Positions 27,239-36,762 of a DNA stretch of 64,000 nucleotides are shown here, in pieces. Origin of the DNA: Algoriphagus resistens (lineage in GTDB: Bacteria > Bacteroidota > Bacteroidia > Cytophagales > Cyclobacteriaceae). The DNA lies in assembly GCF_001442615.1 (NCBI RefSeq), contig NZ_LMXN01000002.1, forward strand, positions 248,001-312,000. Direction: 5' to 3'. The notes under the pieces are model-generated. The model saw only the letters and a program-made list of their open reading frames with translations. It did not search any database and was not told the DNA's origin. Every line of letters begins with the position of its first letter. Position 1 is the stretch's first letter. A program made the position numbers and the translations under genes.

Positions 27239-30205
27239 ATGAGCAATTTTACAACTAAAATCAGAATGTCAGTATTTCTGGTGACAGTCTTGGTTTCCCT
27301 AACAGCAGGTAAAGTTATTGGCCAGACCGTAATAGCTGGAACAGTGACCGACGCAGATACCAAAGAGACTTTAGTAGGAGTCAACATCTTGGTAAAAGGT
27401 AAAGTAATCGGAACAATCTCTGACCTTTCGGGAAAATACAATCTGAATGTAAATCAGGAACCTCCTTTTACATTGGTTTTTTCCATGATAGGCTATACTA
27501 CCCAAGAAGTAGAAGTCAGTGGGACGCAAAGCAACCTCGACATCCAACTTGCTGAAACTTCAATTCTTGGTCAAGAGATCGTTGTATCTGCTTCGAGGGT
27601 TGAGGAAAGTGTGCTGCAATCGCCGGTTTCGGTGGAAAAAATGGATATCATCGCAATCCGTGACGCCCCGCAGGCAAGTTTCTACGATGCGATCAATAAC
27701 ATGAAAGGTGTGGAAATGAGTACGCAGTCTCTGCTATTCAAATCTTTCAATACACGAGGATTCAATGCTAACGGTAACGTGAGAACCGTGCAGCTTATCG
27801 ATGGAATGGACAACCAGGCTCCTGGCCTAAACTTCTCAGTGGGTAACATTGTAGGTATCTCAGAACTGGACTTGGAAAGTGTAGAATTACTTCCAGGTGC
27901 TTCTTCAGCACTCTATGGGCCCAATGCCATCAACGGTATTTTGCTGATGAACTCAAAAAGCCCATTTCTGTACCAGGGGCTTTCAGCCAGTGTGAAAACC
28001 GGCATTATGGATGAAAGCGATAGATCTAAATCGGCTACCGGTTTTTACAATTTCAGTGCAAGATATGCCAAAGCTATCAGTGATAAGTTTGCCTTTAAAG
28101 TGAACTTTGAATACTTAAAGGCTGATGATTGGCAGGCAAATGACTTTAGGGATCAATCCCTTCTCAATGGTTCTACTATAGAAAGCGGGAACCCGGGCAA
28201 CAACCCCGCTTACAATGGGGTGAATAGTTACGGTGATGAAACCAATGTAAATATGCTATCAGTGGCGCAGTCTATGGTAGCAGCAGGAGTTCTTCCAGAA
28301 GCAGCTCTTTCTTTAATTCCAAGCATGGCTGTTTCGAGAACGGGTTATCTGGAGAGAGATCTTGCTGATTATGGCACCAAATCTATAAAACTCAATGCCG
28401 CACTTCATTACAGAATCAACGATAATATAGAGGCTGTCCTTCAGGGCAATCTGGGCTTTGGGACAACAGTCTATACCGGAGCTGACAGATATTCTCTCAA
28501 AGATTTTACCATGGGACAATACAAAGCAGAATTAAGGGCGTCCAATTGGTATTTGAGAGCATATACTACTCAAGAGCGTTCAGGTGATGCATTTGCAGTG
28601 GGAACTGCCGCTCAGGGTATCAACGAAGCGTGGAAAGCAAGTACTCAATGGTTTCCCGAATACGTTGGGGCTTATGCCCAGGCTATTGGTGGGGGACTTC
28701 CAGCAGATCAGGCTCACTTAGCTGCTAGAGCTTTTGCAGATCAAGGAAGGTATATGCCAGGAACTGCAGAATTTCAGAATGCATTGAATGATGTTACCTC
28801 CCGCCCTATCCCAGGTGACCAAAATGGTGTTGGGGCGAAATTTGTAGACAGCAGTAATCTGTATCATTTTGAGGGATCCTATAATTTGTCGGAGCAAATC
28901 AGTTTTGCAGAGTTCGTGGTTGGAGCCAACTATAGAATTTATGACTTGAATTCAAACGGTACGATTTTCGCCTTGGATGAAAACGGAGATGAGTTCAATA
29001 TCAATGAATATGGAGGATATATTCAGGGTTCCAAGAAGTTCTTTAGCGATAAATTCAAACTGACAGCATCTGCCCGGTACGATAAAAACGAAAACTTTTC
29101 CGGACAATGGTCGCCAAGAGTTTCAGGGGTATTCACAGAGGGAAACCATAATTTCCGAGCTTCATACCAAACTGGTTTCCGTATTCCGACCAACCAAGAT
29201 CAGTACATTGACCTGAACACTCCACAGGCTCGACTGATCGGAGGATTGCCTTTCTTTGCAGACCGATATAACCTACGTGCGAATTCAGGCTATACGCTTG
29301 CTACTGTAACTAATTATGGAGCTGCTGTTCAACAATCGACTCTGGATCCTGCAATTCAAGCTCAGGCACAAGCTATAGTTCAGCAACAAGTTGAAGCTGG
29401 ATTGATAGATCCTTCTGAGGCACCTGCCGCAGTAATCCAAACGGTAGGATTTCTGGCAGCAGGAGCAAATTTAGAACTTTTACAACCCTACGAAATCGAG
29501 GAGTTCAAACCTGAACGGGTAAAATCTTTTGAAGTCGGTTACAAGGGAATTTGGGGTCAAAACCTTTTGGTAGATGCCTATGCCTATTTCAATAGATTTG
29601 AAAACTTCAATGGAAGCCAGGTATTGGTTCAAGATGCATCTGATGCAGGTCTTCAGGGGCCAAATGCCCTTACAGGCCTAAATCTAATAGGTGTTGGCCC
29701 AGGTGGAAGAAATGTTTATTCCACGCCCGTAAACAGAGCTGAAATCATCAAATCATGGGGCTGGGCAGCCAGCTTAGATTACAGGCTTCCAAAAGGGTAT
29801 ACAATAGGGGGAAATGTATCTTACAATACGCTTTCCAATTTAGATGAGCTGGCAGAGACTGGATTTCAGCCTAGCTTCAATACTCCAGAATATCGATATG
29901 TGTTGAATTTTGCGAACAGAGAAGTCATAGATAATCTTGGGTTCGCATTGGCTTACAGATGGCAAGGTGAGTTTGTTTGGCAATCCTCTTTTGTCAGTCC
30001 TGCAGTTTCTACGCAGCAACTTTCTGTAATTCCGTCCTATGGCACATTTGATGCCCAGGTGAGTTATAAACTGAAAAGCATTAAGTCAATCTTGAAAATA
30101 GGTGGCTCAAATCTATTCAGCAAAGGATATACCCAGGCATGGGGCAATCCAACTGTTGGTACCATGTACTTTGTAAGCTTGACCTTTGATGAATTCCTAA
30201 ATTAA
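27239..30205 (+). CDS. Large TonB-dependent receptor with CarboxypepD_reg-like domain
   Basis: A 988-residue outer-membrane receptor. A signal peptide (about residues 1-29, ending KVIGQ) precedes a carboxypeptidase-regulatory-like domain (AGTVTDADTKETLVGVNILV), a plug (residues ~115-230, with LIDGMDNQAPG and GASSALYGPNAINGI), and a long beta-barrel ending in SLTFDEFLN. It stands alone, with no SusD-like partner beside it, which argues against the standard glycan-uptake pair. The substrate is unknown. Terminators flank it on both sides. Confidence 0.9.
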   Translation: MSNFTTKIRMSVFLVTVLVSLTAGKVIGQTVIAGTVTDADTKETLVGVNILVKGKVIGTISDLSGKYNLNVNQEPPFTLVFSMIGYTTQEVEVSGTQSNLDIQLAETSILGQEIVVSASRVEESVLQSPVSVEKMDIIAIRDAPQASFYDAINNMKGVEMSTQSLLFKSFNTRGFNANGNVRTVQLIDGMDNQAPGLNFSVGNIVGISELDLESVELLPGASSALYGPNAINGILLMNSKSPFLYQGLSASVKTGIMDESDRSKSATGFYNFSARYAKAISDKFAFKVNFEYLKADDWQANDFRDQSLLNGSTIESGNPGNNPAYNGVNSYGDETNVNMLSVAQSMVAAGVLPEAALSLIPSMAVSRTGYLERDLADYGTKSIKLNAALHYRINDNIEAVLQGNLGFGTTVYTGADRYSLKDFTMGQYKAELRASNWYLRAYTTQERSGDAFAVGTAAQGINEAWKASTQWFPEYVGAYAQAIGGGLPADQAHLAARAFADQGRYMPGTAEFQNALNDVTSRPIPGDQNGVGAKFVDSSNLYHFEGSYNLSEQISFAEFVVGANYRIYDLNSNGTIFALDENGDEFNINEYGGYIQGSKKFFSDKFKLTASARYDKNENFSGQWSPRVSGVFTEGNHNFRASYQTGFRIPTNQDQYIDLNTPQARLIGGLPFFADRYNLRANSGYTLATVTNYGAAVQQSTLDPAIQAQAQAIVQQQVEAGLIDPSEAPAAVIQTVGFLAAGANLELLQPYEIEEFKPERVKSFEVGYKGIWGQNLLVDAYAYFNRFENFNGSQVLVQDASDAGLQGPNALTGLNLIGVGPGGRNVYSTPVNRAEIIKSWGWAASLDYRLPKGYTIGGNVSYNTLSNLDELAETGFQPSFNTPEYRYVLNFANREVIDNLGFALAYRWQGEFVWQSSFVSPAVSTQQLSVIPSYGTFDAQVSYKLKSIKSILKIGGSNLFSKGYTQAWGNPTVGTMYFVSLTFDEFLN

Positions 30206-30229
30206 CAACTGATATAATCCAATTACCTG

Positions 30230-30259
30230 AGAGCCACCTAGAAATTTCCGGATGGCTCT
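30230..30259 (+). terminator. Terminator after the large TonB receptor
   Basis: AGAGCCA (30230-30236) pairs with TGGCTCT (30253-30259), followed by TTTGTTTTT. It lies 25 bases past the receptor stop. Confidence 0.8.
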
Positions 30260-30273
30260 TTTGTTTTTACTTC

Positions 30274-30551
30274 ATGAAAATATTCCCGATTAAAAATCCT
30301 GGAATAAATAATTGCCGGTACCTGGTCACTTCTTCCATAGCTAACCCAGTCAATCGATGATTTGGATGCCCATCTCCGCAGTGTACATTTTAGCTAGCTA
30401 CTCCCCTGAGTACTTCCCTGCTGTTTCCGCAGCCTCTCCTTTTGCAAAACAGGCCAAAATAATGCCCTGCATCTATCTTTTTCATCAACGTCCCTGACAC
30501 TGTCACTTCATCATCTGAATGTGGGAAAAATGCCAGAATAGTCCATCGCAT
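30274..30551 (-). pseudogene. Decayed PIG-L/LmbE deacetylase remnant
   Basis: Reading the minus strand from an ATG at 30551 gives WTILAFFPHSDDEVTVSGTL, the N-terminal metal motif (normally PHPDDE) of the PIG-L family. A frame change near 30442 continues it as FAKGEAAETAGKYSGE, matching the family's RGEAGE region. After a stop, another frame gives CGDGHPNHRLTGLAMEEV, which resembles the second metal-binding segment. Only about 80 residues remain of a family of about 230, in at least two frames with stops, so this is a dead fragment. Confidence 0.7.
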
Positions 30552-30616
30552 TGGAATAGTAACTCACGCCGCGGAATGTCTGAGTCATCCAACTGAGACT
30601 TTCCCCTTCGATCAAA

Positions 30617-30654
30617 ATCAAAGGGATCATCACAAAAATGATGATCCCTTTGAT
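30617..30654 (-). terminator. Terminator after the cytochrome c lipoprotein gene
   Basis: A perfect 16-bp stem (30617-30632 with 30639-30654, loop CAAAAA) lies 24 bases past the stop of the minus-strand 1139-residue gene. On that strand it is followed by TTGATCG with a short T tract. Confidence 0.85.
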
Positions 30655-30677
30655 TATTAAACTGATAATCAGTTTTC

Positions 30678-33600
30678 TCACTCCCACTCCTTAGTCATGG
30701 TGCTAAGGAAACTTAGCAAATCTCTGATTTCTCTTTTGCTAAGAAGCGCCTTCATATCCGGCATACTTGACGGTGAGTCTGTACGCTCAGCGATACTGCT
30801 ATTCATGATCAACGTATCCGGCTTAGCTCCTACTTTCATCACCAATCCCTCAGCTTTTTCCTCCATCAAAGTTCCATTCACAGCTGTTCCATCTTTCAAT
30901 TTCAGCTGAACAAAACCAAAGCCCGGGGCCAAACGCTTACTTGGATCGATCAATGCTTCGAGAAGTTCGGTCTTGGTAACTCTATTGGCTACGCCATTCA
31001 AGTGCGGTCCGGCAACACCCCCCATATCATCATAACCATGGCAACGGATACATTGGGCAGTTTGGTTTTGGAAGAATATATTCCTTCCAGCTCTAACGCT
31101 ACCTCCTTCGAGCGCACCACTATAAAGTGCCACCAAGTTTCCTTGGGTTCGCTCCTCCTGAATTTTGTCATATTTTGCCCTCAAATCGGCAGATCCTGTT
31201 TTGTCTATAGCTTCTTCCAGTTCAATCAATACTTCATTTGGAAGTTTTTCTTTGGACAAATCATCCAAAAGTGTATTCCAAAGCGGGAGTTCAGCCGAAT
31301 TTTCAAGATTGCCAAGACTTAAGAGTGCTGCCTGCTTTTCAGCTGTAGTTCTATTCTGTATCACATCCTGAAGCAAGCTAACCATCAAATCCTGCGATAT
31401 ATCAGTTTTGGTCAGTAGATCCAGGCCTACCACACGTACCGCCCTGGAGTCGTCTTTCATTGCTATTTCTATAGGTTCAGAGATAGACCCAGGGTTTGCC
31501 TCTGCCAGCGCCAAAACCGCAGCTACACGGACATTTTCAGATTGATCATTTTTCAGAAGGGAAACCAGTTTGGATTCAGCATCAGCAATCTTTAATTTGC
31601 CAATTGCTTTCACACCGGCGACTCTGACTTCTTCATTTCTATCATTGAGCGACCCTATCAATGTTTCTTTTACAGAGGCCTGGATAGGTGCAAGATCTCT
31701 TTCTACGCTCCCCCGATTTCTGCCATCCACGCGATCGAGCACGGAAGGTCTTGCCCAGGTGCCCAAGGTGGCAATTGCTTCTGCCTTTAGTATAGGGTTG
31801 ACTCCCTGCTTTGCGATATATGCCTTCAGGTTGTCCATTGTTTTTTGTGTACCCACACGAAGGTTTGCGTTGATCGCTCTTCTGATCAAGGGTTCATTTT
31901 CGAAGCTAGTAGTCACCAATAAATCTCCCAAAGCCGGAAGTGCGCCTTCTATAGAGAAATCATCATTAATTGCTCTTGCAGCTTCTGTGACGATGTATTC
32001 ATCTTCGTCAGCTAGAAATGCAGTTATTCCCGGATCTGCCATTCTTCGCAGCGCCAAAACTGCTCCGAGGCGAACTGCATTTGAAGGATGGGAGGCTAGC
32101 GCAATAACCGGTTCTTTCTTGTTGATTCGTGCCAACGCCAAACTTGCAGCGTGGCGTAAAAATGCATCTTCGTCATTATTGGCTTCTAATACGTTTATCA
32201 AACCATCGATTGCGGGCTCATAAGCTATTCTTCCCAAAGCTTCTGAAGCGAAAAACCTTACCCTGATTTCAGTATCAGTCAGTAAAGGCAAAAGTGCGTC
32301 CCCCGCTTTGGCATATTTAATATCTCCTAGCCATTTGGCAGCTTGTGCCCTGATTTCAGGATCCTGGTCTTTCAGAAGAGGAACAATAGCATCAGCATAG
32401 TCCATTTTCTCCATTCTAGCCAATTGGCTTATGCCTACAATTCCATGAATTCTGGCGAACTGATTAGATTTCTGTGAAATTGCGGACTGGAAAACTTTCG
32501 CCCCATCCTCTCCTCTTTTTGCCAATTCAAACTGGGCTTTCCTTCTGATTCTCATGTCCCCATCAGCCAAATAATCACCAAGAGCTTCATCAGTAAGTGT
32601 TTTGAAATCAGTTTTCATCACCTGGGCTGTGATCTTTCTAGCTTCCCAGTTTACACCTCCCTCATCTTCTATTTTCCAGACTCTGCCATAGTTTTTCGTG
32701 TTCCATCCATCTATCCAGTCAGCAAAATAAAGGGATCCATCAGGTCCAAAATCCAAGCCAGTCGCCAGCACACCTGACATGATATTCTCAGTTTGGGACA
32801 TTTTAAAAGAAGCTCCATCTGGTTCTAGCTTGAAAGCGTGAATCCCTGACCTTGTGGGATTTCCTACAAAAGAGGCAACGAAAAAGGTGTTTTTCCACTT
32901 CTCGGCTAAAGCAGTTCCAGGATTATATACCATTCCTGTAGGTCCATTGATATAATTCTGGATTGGCGGTGTGATATAGGCCGCCTGACCTTCATGCCTA
33001 GGGATATAAAGTTTTTCGTCCATCCACACTTTGTAGGTATTATTGTCCGGGTCACGGTATTTTCCAAATTGCCAGTTGGTTCTCCATCCAGTATCCGAAC
33101 CGTTCACCAAATATACCAGCCGTTCACTTTCCCCACCATGATCTCCATCGTTATCCACTGAAATCAGGTTGTTATAAGCATCAAAAGTAAATTCATGTGT
33201 GTTTCTTACCCCCATAGCGAAAATCTCAAAATCGCTTCCATCCGGGTTTGAGCGGGCTACTACTCCTCTATTAGGATACTTCCATTCTGTGCCATCCGGT
33301 CCCACACCGTTAAAGCCAATATCTCCGATACCCCAGTAAATTCTTCCATCAGGACCTTGTTCAAGCCCAGACATTCCATGTCCTCCAAAACCGATATGAA
33401 TTCCATAACCATGTGATATAGATTCTTTTTCATCCATTATCCCATCACCATTTTTGTCGGTAAGCCTCCATACATCAGGACCAACTCCAACAAATAAGTT
33501 CTCATCCAATTTCAGCAAAGCCCCGGCCACGTCCGTAGTCACATCATTGAAATCCTGGACCATCATCTGTGAATAGTCTGCAAGACCATCTCCATTTCTG

Positions 33601-34097
33601 TCTTCAAGCCTGTAGAGCTCTTCACGCTCTACGGTCATATCCCGCCAGTCATGCGAGCCATCGCCATTCACATCATCCAGCCAAGTATTTTTATCAGACA
33701 TCTCAGGAGAGAGCGTCTTTTGTAGAAAAGCTCTTTTTTCTTCGATAGTTTGAAGACTTATCGACTCTATTTCCCATTCTTGATGTCCTCTAATATCAAA
33801 TTCAGAGTTTTTCTGGCGGTTTGTTCGTGTATAATATAAGCTACCATCATCGGTAACCTGAATGGAAATAGGATCATATACCAAAGAGTCAACTGCCCAC
33901 AGCGAAAGTTTAAGGCCCGGACTAAGCGTAGGGTTAATCCCTCCTTCGGCCGCTTTTACCATAGGAGCAATTTCTTCCTTGGTTAAGGTTCTTTCCCGTA
34001 GATCTACTTTCTCGCTCTTACTACAGGAAATTAAAAGAGGAATAGCAGCTGCCAAAATTATTTTGGCATAGTGATGTTTAATTTTGGGTTGAGGCAT
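30678..34097 (-). CDS. PVC-type lipoprotein: beta-propeller, HEAT repeats, cytochrome c
   Basis: A 1139-residue predicted lipoprotein (lipobox LLISC near residue 25). The N-terminal half is a sorbosone/glucose-dehydrogenase-like beta-propeller (GFGGHGMSGLEQGPDG, FGPDGSLYFADW). It carries three calcium-type loops: DVNGDGSHD, DRNGDGLAD and DKNGDGIMD. From about residue 490 to 950 run alpha-helical HEAT repeats (for example DPEIRAQAAKWLGD). The C-terminus is a cytochrome c with heme motif CIRCH near residue 1014 and a likely Met ligand in SSMPDM. The family is linked to sugar or polyol oxidation with electron transfer; the substrate here is unknown. Monocistronic. Confidence 0.88.
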   Translation of the reverse strand: MPQPKIKHHYAKIILAAAIPLLISCSKSEKVDLRERTLTKEEIAPMVKAAEGGINPTLSPGLKLSLWAVDSLVYDPISIQVTDDGSLYYTRTNRQKNSEFDIRGHQEWEIESISLQTIEEKRAFLQKTLSPEMSDKNTWLDDVNGDGSHDWRDMTVEREELYRLEDRNGDGLADYSQMMVQDFNDVTTDVAGALLKLDENLFVGVGPDVWRLTDKNGDGIMDEKESISHGYGIHIGFGGHGMSGLEQGPDGRIYWGIGDIGFNGVGPDGTEWKYPNRGVVARSNPDGSDFEIFAMGVRNTHEFTFDAYNNLISVDNDGDHGGESERLVYLVNGSDTGWRTNWQFGKYRDPDNNTYKVWMDEKLYIPRHEGQAAYITPPIQNYINGPTGMVYNPGTALAEKWKNTFFVASFVGNPTRSGIHAFKLEPDGASFKMSQTENIMSGVLATGLDFGPDGSLYFADWIDGWNTKNYGRVWKIEDEGGVNWEARKITAQVMKTDFKTLTDEALGDYLADGDMRIRRKAQFELAKRGEDGAKVFQSAISQKSNQFARIHGIVGISQLARMEKMDYADAIVPLLKDQDPEIRAQAAKWLGDIKYAKAGDALLPLLTDTEIRVRFFASEALGRIAYEPAIDGLINVLEANNDEDAFLRHAASLALARINKKEPVIALASHPSNAVRLGAVLALRRMADPGITAFLADEDEYIVTEAARAINDDFSIEGALPALGDLLVTTSFENEPLIRRAINANLRVGTQKTMDNLKAYIAKQGVNPILKAEAIATLGTWARPSVLDRVDGRNRGSVERDLAPIQASVKETLIGSLNDRNEEVRVAGVKAIGKLKIADAESKLVSLLKNDQSENVRVAAVLALAEANPGSISEPIEIAMKDDSRAVRVVGLDLLTKTDISQDLMVSLLQDVIQNRTTAEKQAALLSLGNLENSAELPLWNTLLDDLSKEKLPNEVLIELEEAIDKTGSADLRAKYDKIQEERTQGNLVALYSGALEGGSVRAGRNIFFQNQTAQCIRCHGYDDMGGVAGPHLNGVANRVTKTELLEALIDPSKRLAPGFGFVQLKLKDGTAVNGTLMEEKAEGLVMKVGAKPDTLIMNSSIAERTDSPSSMPDMKALLSKREIRDLLSFLSTMTKEWE

Positions 34098-34175
34098 AGG
34101 TTAATTTTATTATTCCAATCTTGAAATTAACAAAATTAAAAATGGCTTTTCCGCCATTAGTCAAAAAGCTTATTA

Positions 34176-34202
34176 AAACAAAAAACCCGATCACAGATCG
34201 GG
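34176..34202 (-). terminator. Terminator of the tRNA-Glu unit
   Basis: CCCGAT (34186-34191) pairs with ATCGGG (34197-34202); on the minus strand the hairpin is followed by TTTTTTGTTTT. It lies about 80 bases past the second tRNA-Glu gene. Confidence 0.85.
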
Positions 34203-34282
34203 CTTTTGTTCACTTTAACCACTAACAACCATAAAACAAAAATAGCTTAAGACAAAGCGGGGATTGAGCTTTAATGTCTTGG

Positions 34283-34354
34283 TAGTCGGTACGGGAATCG
34301 AACCCGTGTTTTATCCGTGAAAGGGATACGTCCTAACCCCTAGACGAACCGACC
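34283..34354 (-). tRNA. tRNA-Glu (TTC), second copy
   Basis: A 72-base cloverleaf on the minus strand beginning GGTCGGTTCG and ending CCGACTA. The anticodon loop is CTTTCAC with anticodon TTC; the T-loop GGTTCGAATCC and D-region are standard. CCA is not encoded. It is identical to the copy 48 bases upstream. Confidence 0.96.
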
Positions 34355-34402
34355 ATAAGAAATCAAAAATATTCACAACTTCCTGAAATTCAGGCGACAA
34401 TG

Positions 34403-34474
34403 TAGTCGGTACGGGAATCGAACCCGTGTTTTATCCGTGAAAGGGATACGTCCTAACCCCTAGACGAACCGACC
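34403..34474 (-). tRNA. tRNA-Glu (TTC), first copy
   Basis: Identical 72-base gene with anticodon TTC, proximal to the promoter at 34515-34545. The two copies form one transcript ending at the 34186-34202 terminator. The pairing suggests simple tandem duplication for dosage. Confidence 0.96.
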
Positions 34475-34514
34475 ATTAATGACCTTGAAAAACTTGCTTT
34501 TTCAAATGGTTGTG

Positions 34515-34545
34515 CAAATATAGAGGGTTATGTTTTTAAAACCAA
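34515..34545 (-). promoter_or_regulatory. Promoter of the tRNA-Glu pair
   Basis: On the minus strand, TTG (34543-34545) lies 20 bases before TATATTTG (34515-34522), an exact match to the Bacteroidota consensus. The start point would be about 34508, roughly 35 bases before the first tRNA. Confidence 0.8.
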
Positions 34546-34664
34546 TTTGGCTTCAAAAATTTCTTTTGATTTACCTTAAAAAGCTGATCCAAAAGGAATA
34601 AAATTTTATTGGAAGTGTTTGCTGTTGATTTTCCTATTTTTGATTTCCAATTAGAAAGTTTCCA

Positions 34665-35675
34665 ATGAAATCAACCAACGACATCAGAATTGCCATAAAT
34701 GGTTTTGGACGGATCGGCAGATATACAGCTAAGTTAATCCTGGAGAAAAAGGGATTTAAACTTGTGGCTATAAACGATTTAGCAGATAATACGGCCATTT
34801 CACATTTACTTAAATACGATTCTATTCACGGCAAATCAGAAAATAAAATAATGCTTCAAAACAGTGTTTTGAAAGTTAATGAAGATGAAATTCAACTATT
34901 TGGCCAAGCTGATCCTGAAAAACTTCCATGGAAAGATCTGGATATAGATATCGTCATCGAATGTACAGGAAGGTTTACAGACAGGACTGGCTCTGAAAAG
35001 CATTTGACAGCGGGTGCGAAAAAAGTAATCATCTCTGCCCCTTCTTTGGATGCCACTATCAAAATGATCGTATTAGGCGTTAATGATTCCATTTTGACAG
35101 GCAATGAAAGAATCGTTTCCAATGCTTCCTGCACTACAAACTGTCTGGCCCCCATGGTGAAAGTACTGGATGATAATTTTGGAGTGGTGAAAGGTTTTGC
35201 TTCTACTGTGCACTCGTATACCAATGATCAGAATCTTCATGATGCCCCCCATCGCGATTTACGACGTGCCAGAGCGGCGGCATATTCTATTATTCCAACG
35301 ACCACTAATGCAGGCAAAGCTTTAGATGAAATATTACCGGATTTGGCAGGAAAGATTGAAGCTTCTGCAATGCGTGTACCTGTTCCGGATGGTTCATTGA
35401 CTGATATGATCGTGGAGCTAAAGCAGGAGGTTTCTGAAGAGCAGATCAACAAGGTATTCAAAGATGCGAGCAAGGGGTACCTAAGAGGCTATCTCGAGGT
35501 AGAGGACTCTCCTATCGTATCTATTGATATCATAGGAAATCCACATTCCTGTATCATAGACTCTGCGCTTACGTCTGCCAAAGGTACGATGATCAAGCTT
35601 GTGGGCTGGTATGATAATGAAGCAGGCTACGCCAACCGATTGGTCGACCTTGCCCGCTTGATTTCTGGGAAATAA
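34665..35675 (+). CDS. gap: Type I glyceraldehyde-3-phosphate dehydrogenase
   Basis: A 336-residue NAD-dependent GAPDH. The Rossmann motif INGFGRIGR is at residues 11-19, the catalytic Cys156 lies in SNASCTTNCLAP, and His183 in TVHSYTNDQ is its partner. It normally serves glycolysis. It faces the arsenosugar-type cluster, whose first stop is only 7 bases away. GAPDH genes in ars operons can make 1-arseno-3-phosphoglycerate, but the ArsJ exporter they need is absent here, so a housekeeping role is the default. A TATTTTTG -7-like element lies at 34635-34642 with a poorly spaced TTG. Confidence 0.95.
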   Translation: MKSTNDIRIAINGFGRIGRYTAKLILEKKGFKLVAINDLADNTAISHLLKYDSIHGKSENKIMLQNSVLKVNEDEIQLFGQADPEKLPWKDLDIDIVIECTGRFTDRTGSEKHLTAGAKKVIISAPSLDATIKMIVLGVNDSILTGNERIVSNASCTTNCLAPMVKVLDDNFGVVKGFASTVHSYTNDQNLHDAPHRDLRRARAAAYSIIPTTTNAGKALDEILPDLAGKIEASAMRVPVPDGSLTDMIVELKQEVSEEQINKVFKDASKGYLRGYLEVEDSPIVSIDIIGNPHSCIIDSALTSAKGTMIKLVGWYDNEAGYANRLVDLARLISGK

Positions 35676-35682
35676 ACTGATT

Positions 35683-36744
35683 TTATGCTTTTACTCGATT
35701 TAGAGAAAGAAGCTTCACCACAAAGTTTGGTAAGTTTCCTTTCTTTTTGCGTTCTCCGAGATTGAGATACCAACCAAGTTTCTCCATTATAGGTACCTTG
35801 AACGTTTCCACCATCTCTATGAGCGTTCCATCCGGGTCTTCCAAATAGGAGAATCTCCCGGCAGCTTTGCCCATGTCAAATTCATTTTGACTATCTACGG
35901 TAAGCTCTATACCGTCTTTGGCCATCCTTTCCTTGATATCACTCATACCGTTGACATCAAAGCATACATGGATAAACCCTAAATCTCCCCAGTTTCTGTT
36001 TTCAAAGGCCCGGTTTCTAGGCTGGTTTTTTGTCTCTATCAATTCAATCTGTGTTTGACAAAATAGCTTTCCAAAAGCCCCGGTCATAACGGAGGATCCT
36101 TGAAGGATTGCTCTTCTATATTCTGAATTTCCTTCTCCTACCTGAGCAAAATCTTCCCATATACCGATTTTATCACATAAGATTTCGGTCTGCATTAAAT
36201 GCTTTTGATAAACAGGCAGTGCGTCATCAACAGAAGATACTCCAATGACCACCCCTAAGACCCCGCCGGTAAGGTCATTATTTTTACTAAACCACGAACC
36301 GTTTTCAATCAATTCAAACGTGTTGCCATACGGGTCTTTTATGTAAAAATGCCAAACACCCAGGGGGTTTTTCACAGGCTTTCCAAGCATAGAAGCTCCC
36401 ATATTTGTTAAATGTGCATACGTCTTCTGAATATCATGACAGCGCATTTTTACCGCCAAAATCCCCAGATCTTTCCATGAAAGTTCTTCCTCAGCGGCAA
36501 GAGGTTCTTTCGAAGTATATTGCCAGATTTCAAATCCACCTCCCCCCTGCATATTCAAGGCAAGAATTGCGTGTCTGCTTTCTACTTTGCCAGAAGTGTA
36601 ACGAGTCATTAACTTTGCCTCAGCACTGTCCTGAAATATCGGTACATCCATCTTAAATGCTTTCCTGTACCAAGCCCATGCCTGGTTTGCATCTTTTACT
36701 CCTATCCCTACTTGCTGGATACCATTAATTGTCGCTTGATTCAT
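35683..36744 (-). CDS. Two-domain VOC family protein
   Basis: A 353-residue protein with two vicinal-oxygen-chelate domains (glyoxalase/dioxygenase fold). The first starts at INGIQQVGIGVKDANQAWAWY and contains DPYGNTFELIE; the second starts near GVLGVVIGVSSVDDA and contains EDPDGTLIEMVE. Each ends in a plausible metal Glu. It is the last gene of the arsenosugar-type run, 18 bases after a glycosyltransferase. It lacks the Cys pair of ArsI-type C-As lyases, so that activity is unlikely. Substrate unknown. Confidence 0.82.
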   Translation of the reverse strand: MNQATINGIQQVGIGVKDANQAWAWYRKAFKMDVPIFQDSAEAKLMTRYTSGKVESRHAILALNMQGGGGFEIWQYTSKEPLAAEEELSWKDLGILAVKMRCHDIQKTYAHLTNMGASMLGKPVKNPLGVWHFYIKDPYGNTFELIENGSWFSKNNDLTGGVLGVVIGVSSVDDALPVYQKHLMQTEILCDKIGIWEDFAQVGEGNSEYRRAILQGSSVMTGAFGKLFCQTQIELIETKNQPRNRAFENRNWGDLGFIHVCFDVNGMSDIKERMAKDGIELTVDSQNEFDMGKAAGRFSYLEDPDGTLIEMVETFKVPIMEKLGWYLNLGERKKKGNLPNFVVKLLSLNRVKA

Positions 36745-36762
36745 TCAACTACTGTTATGCTT

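Noticed and set aside
27239..30205. SusC/SusD glycan-uptake pair
   Set aside because: There is a TonB receptor of SusC-like size, but no SusD-type lipoprotein or glycan-degrading genes next to it.
34665..35675. GAPDH as a dedicated arsenate-detoxification enzyme
   Set aside because: No arsJ-type exporter or ArsR is nearby and the gene is convergent, not co-transcribed, with the cluster. Glycolysis is the simpler reading.
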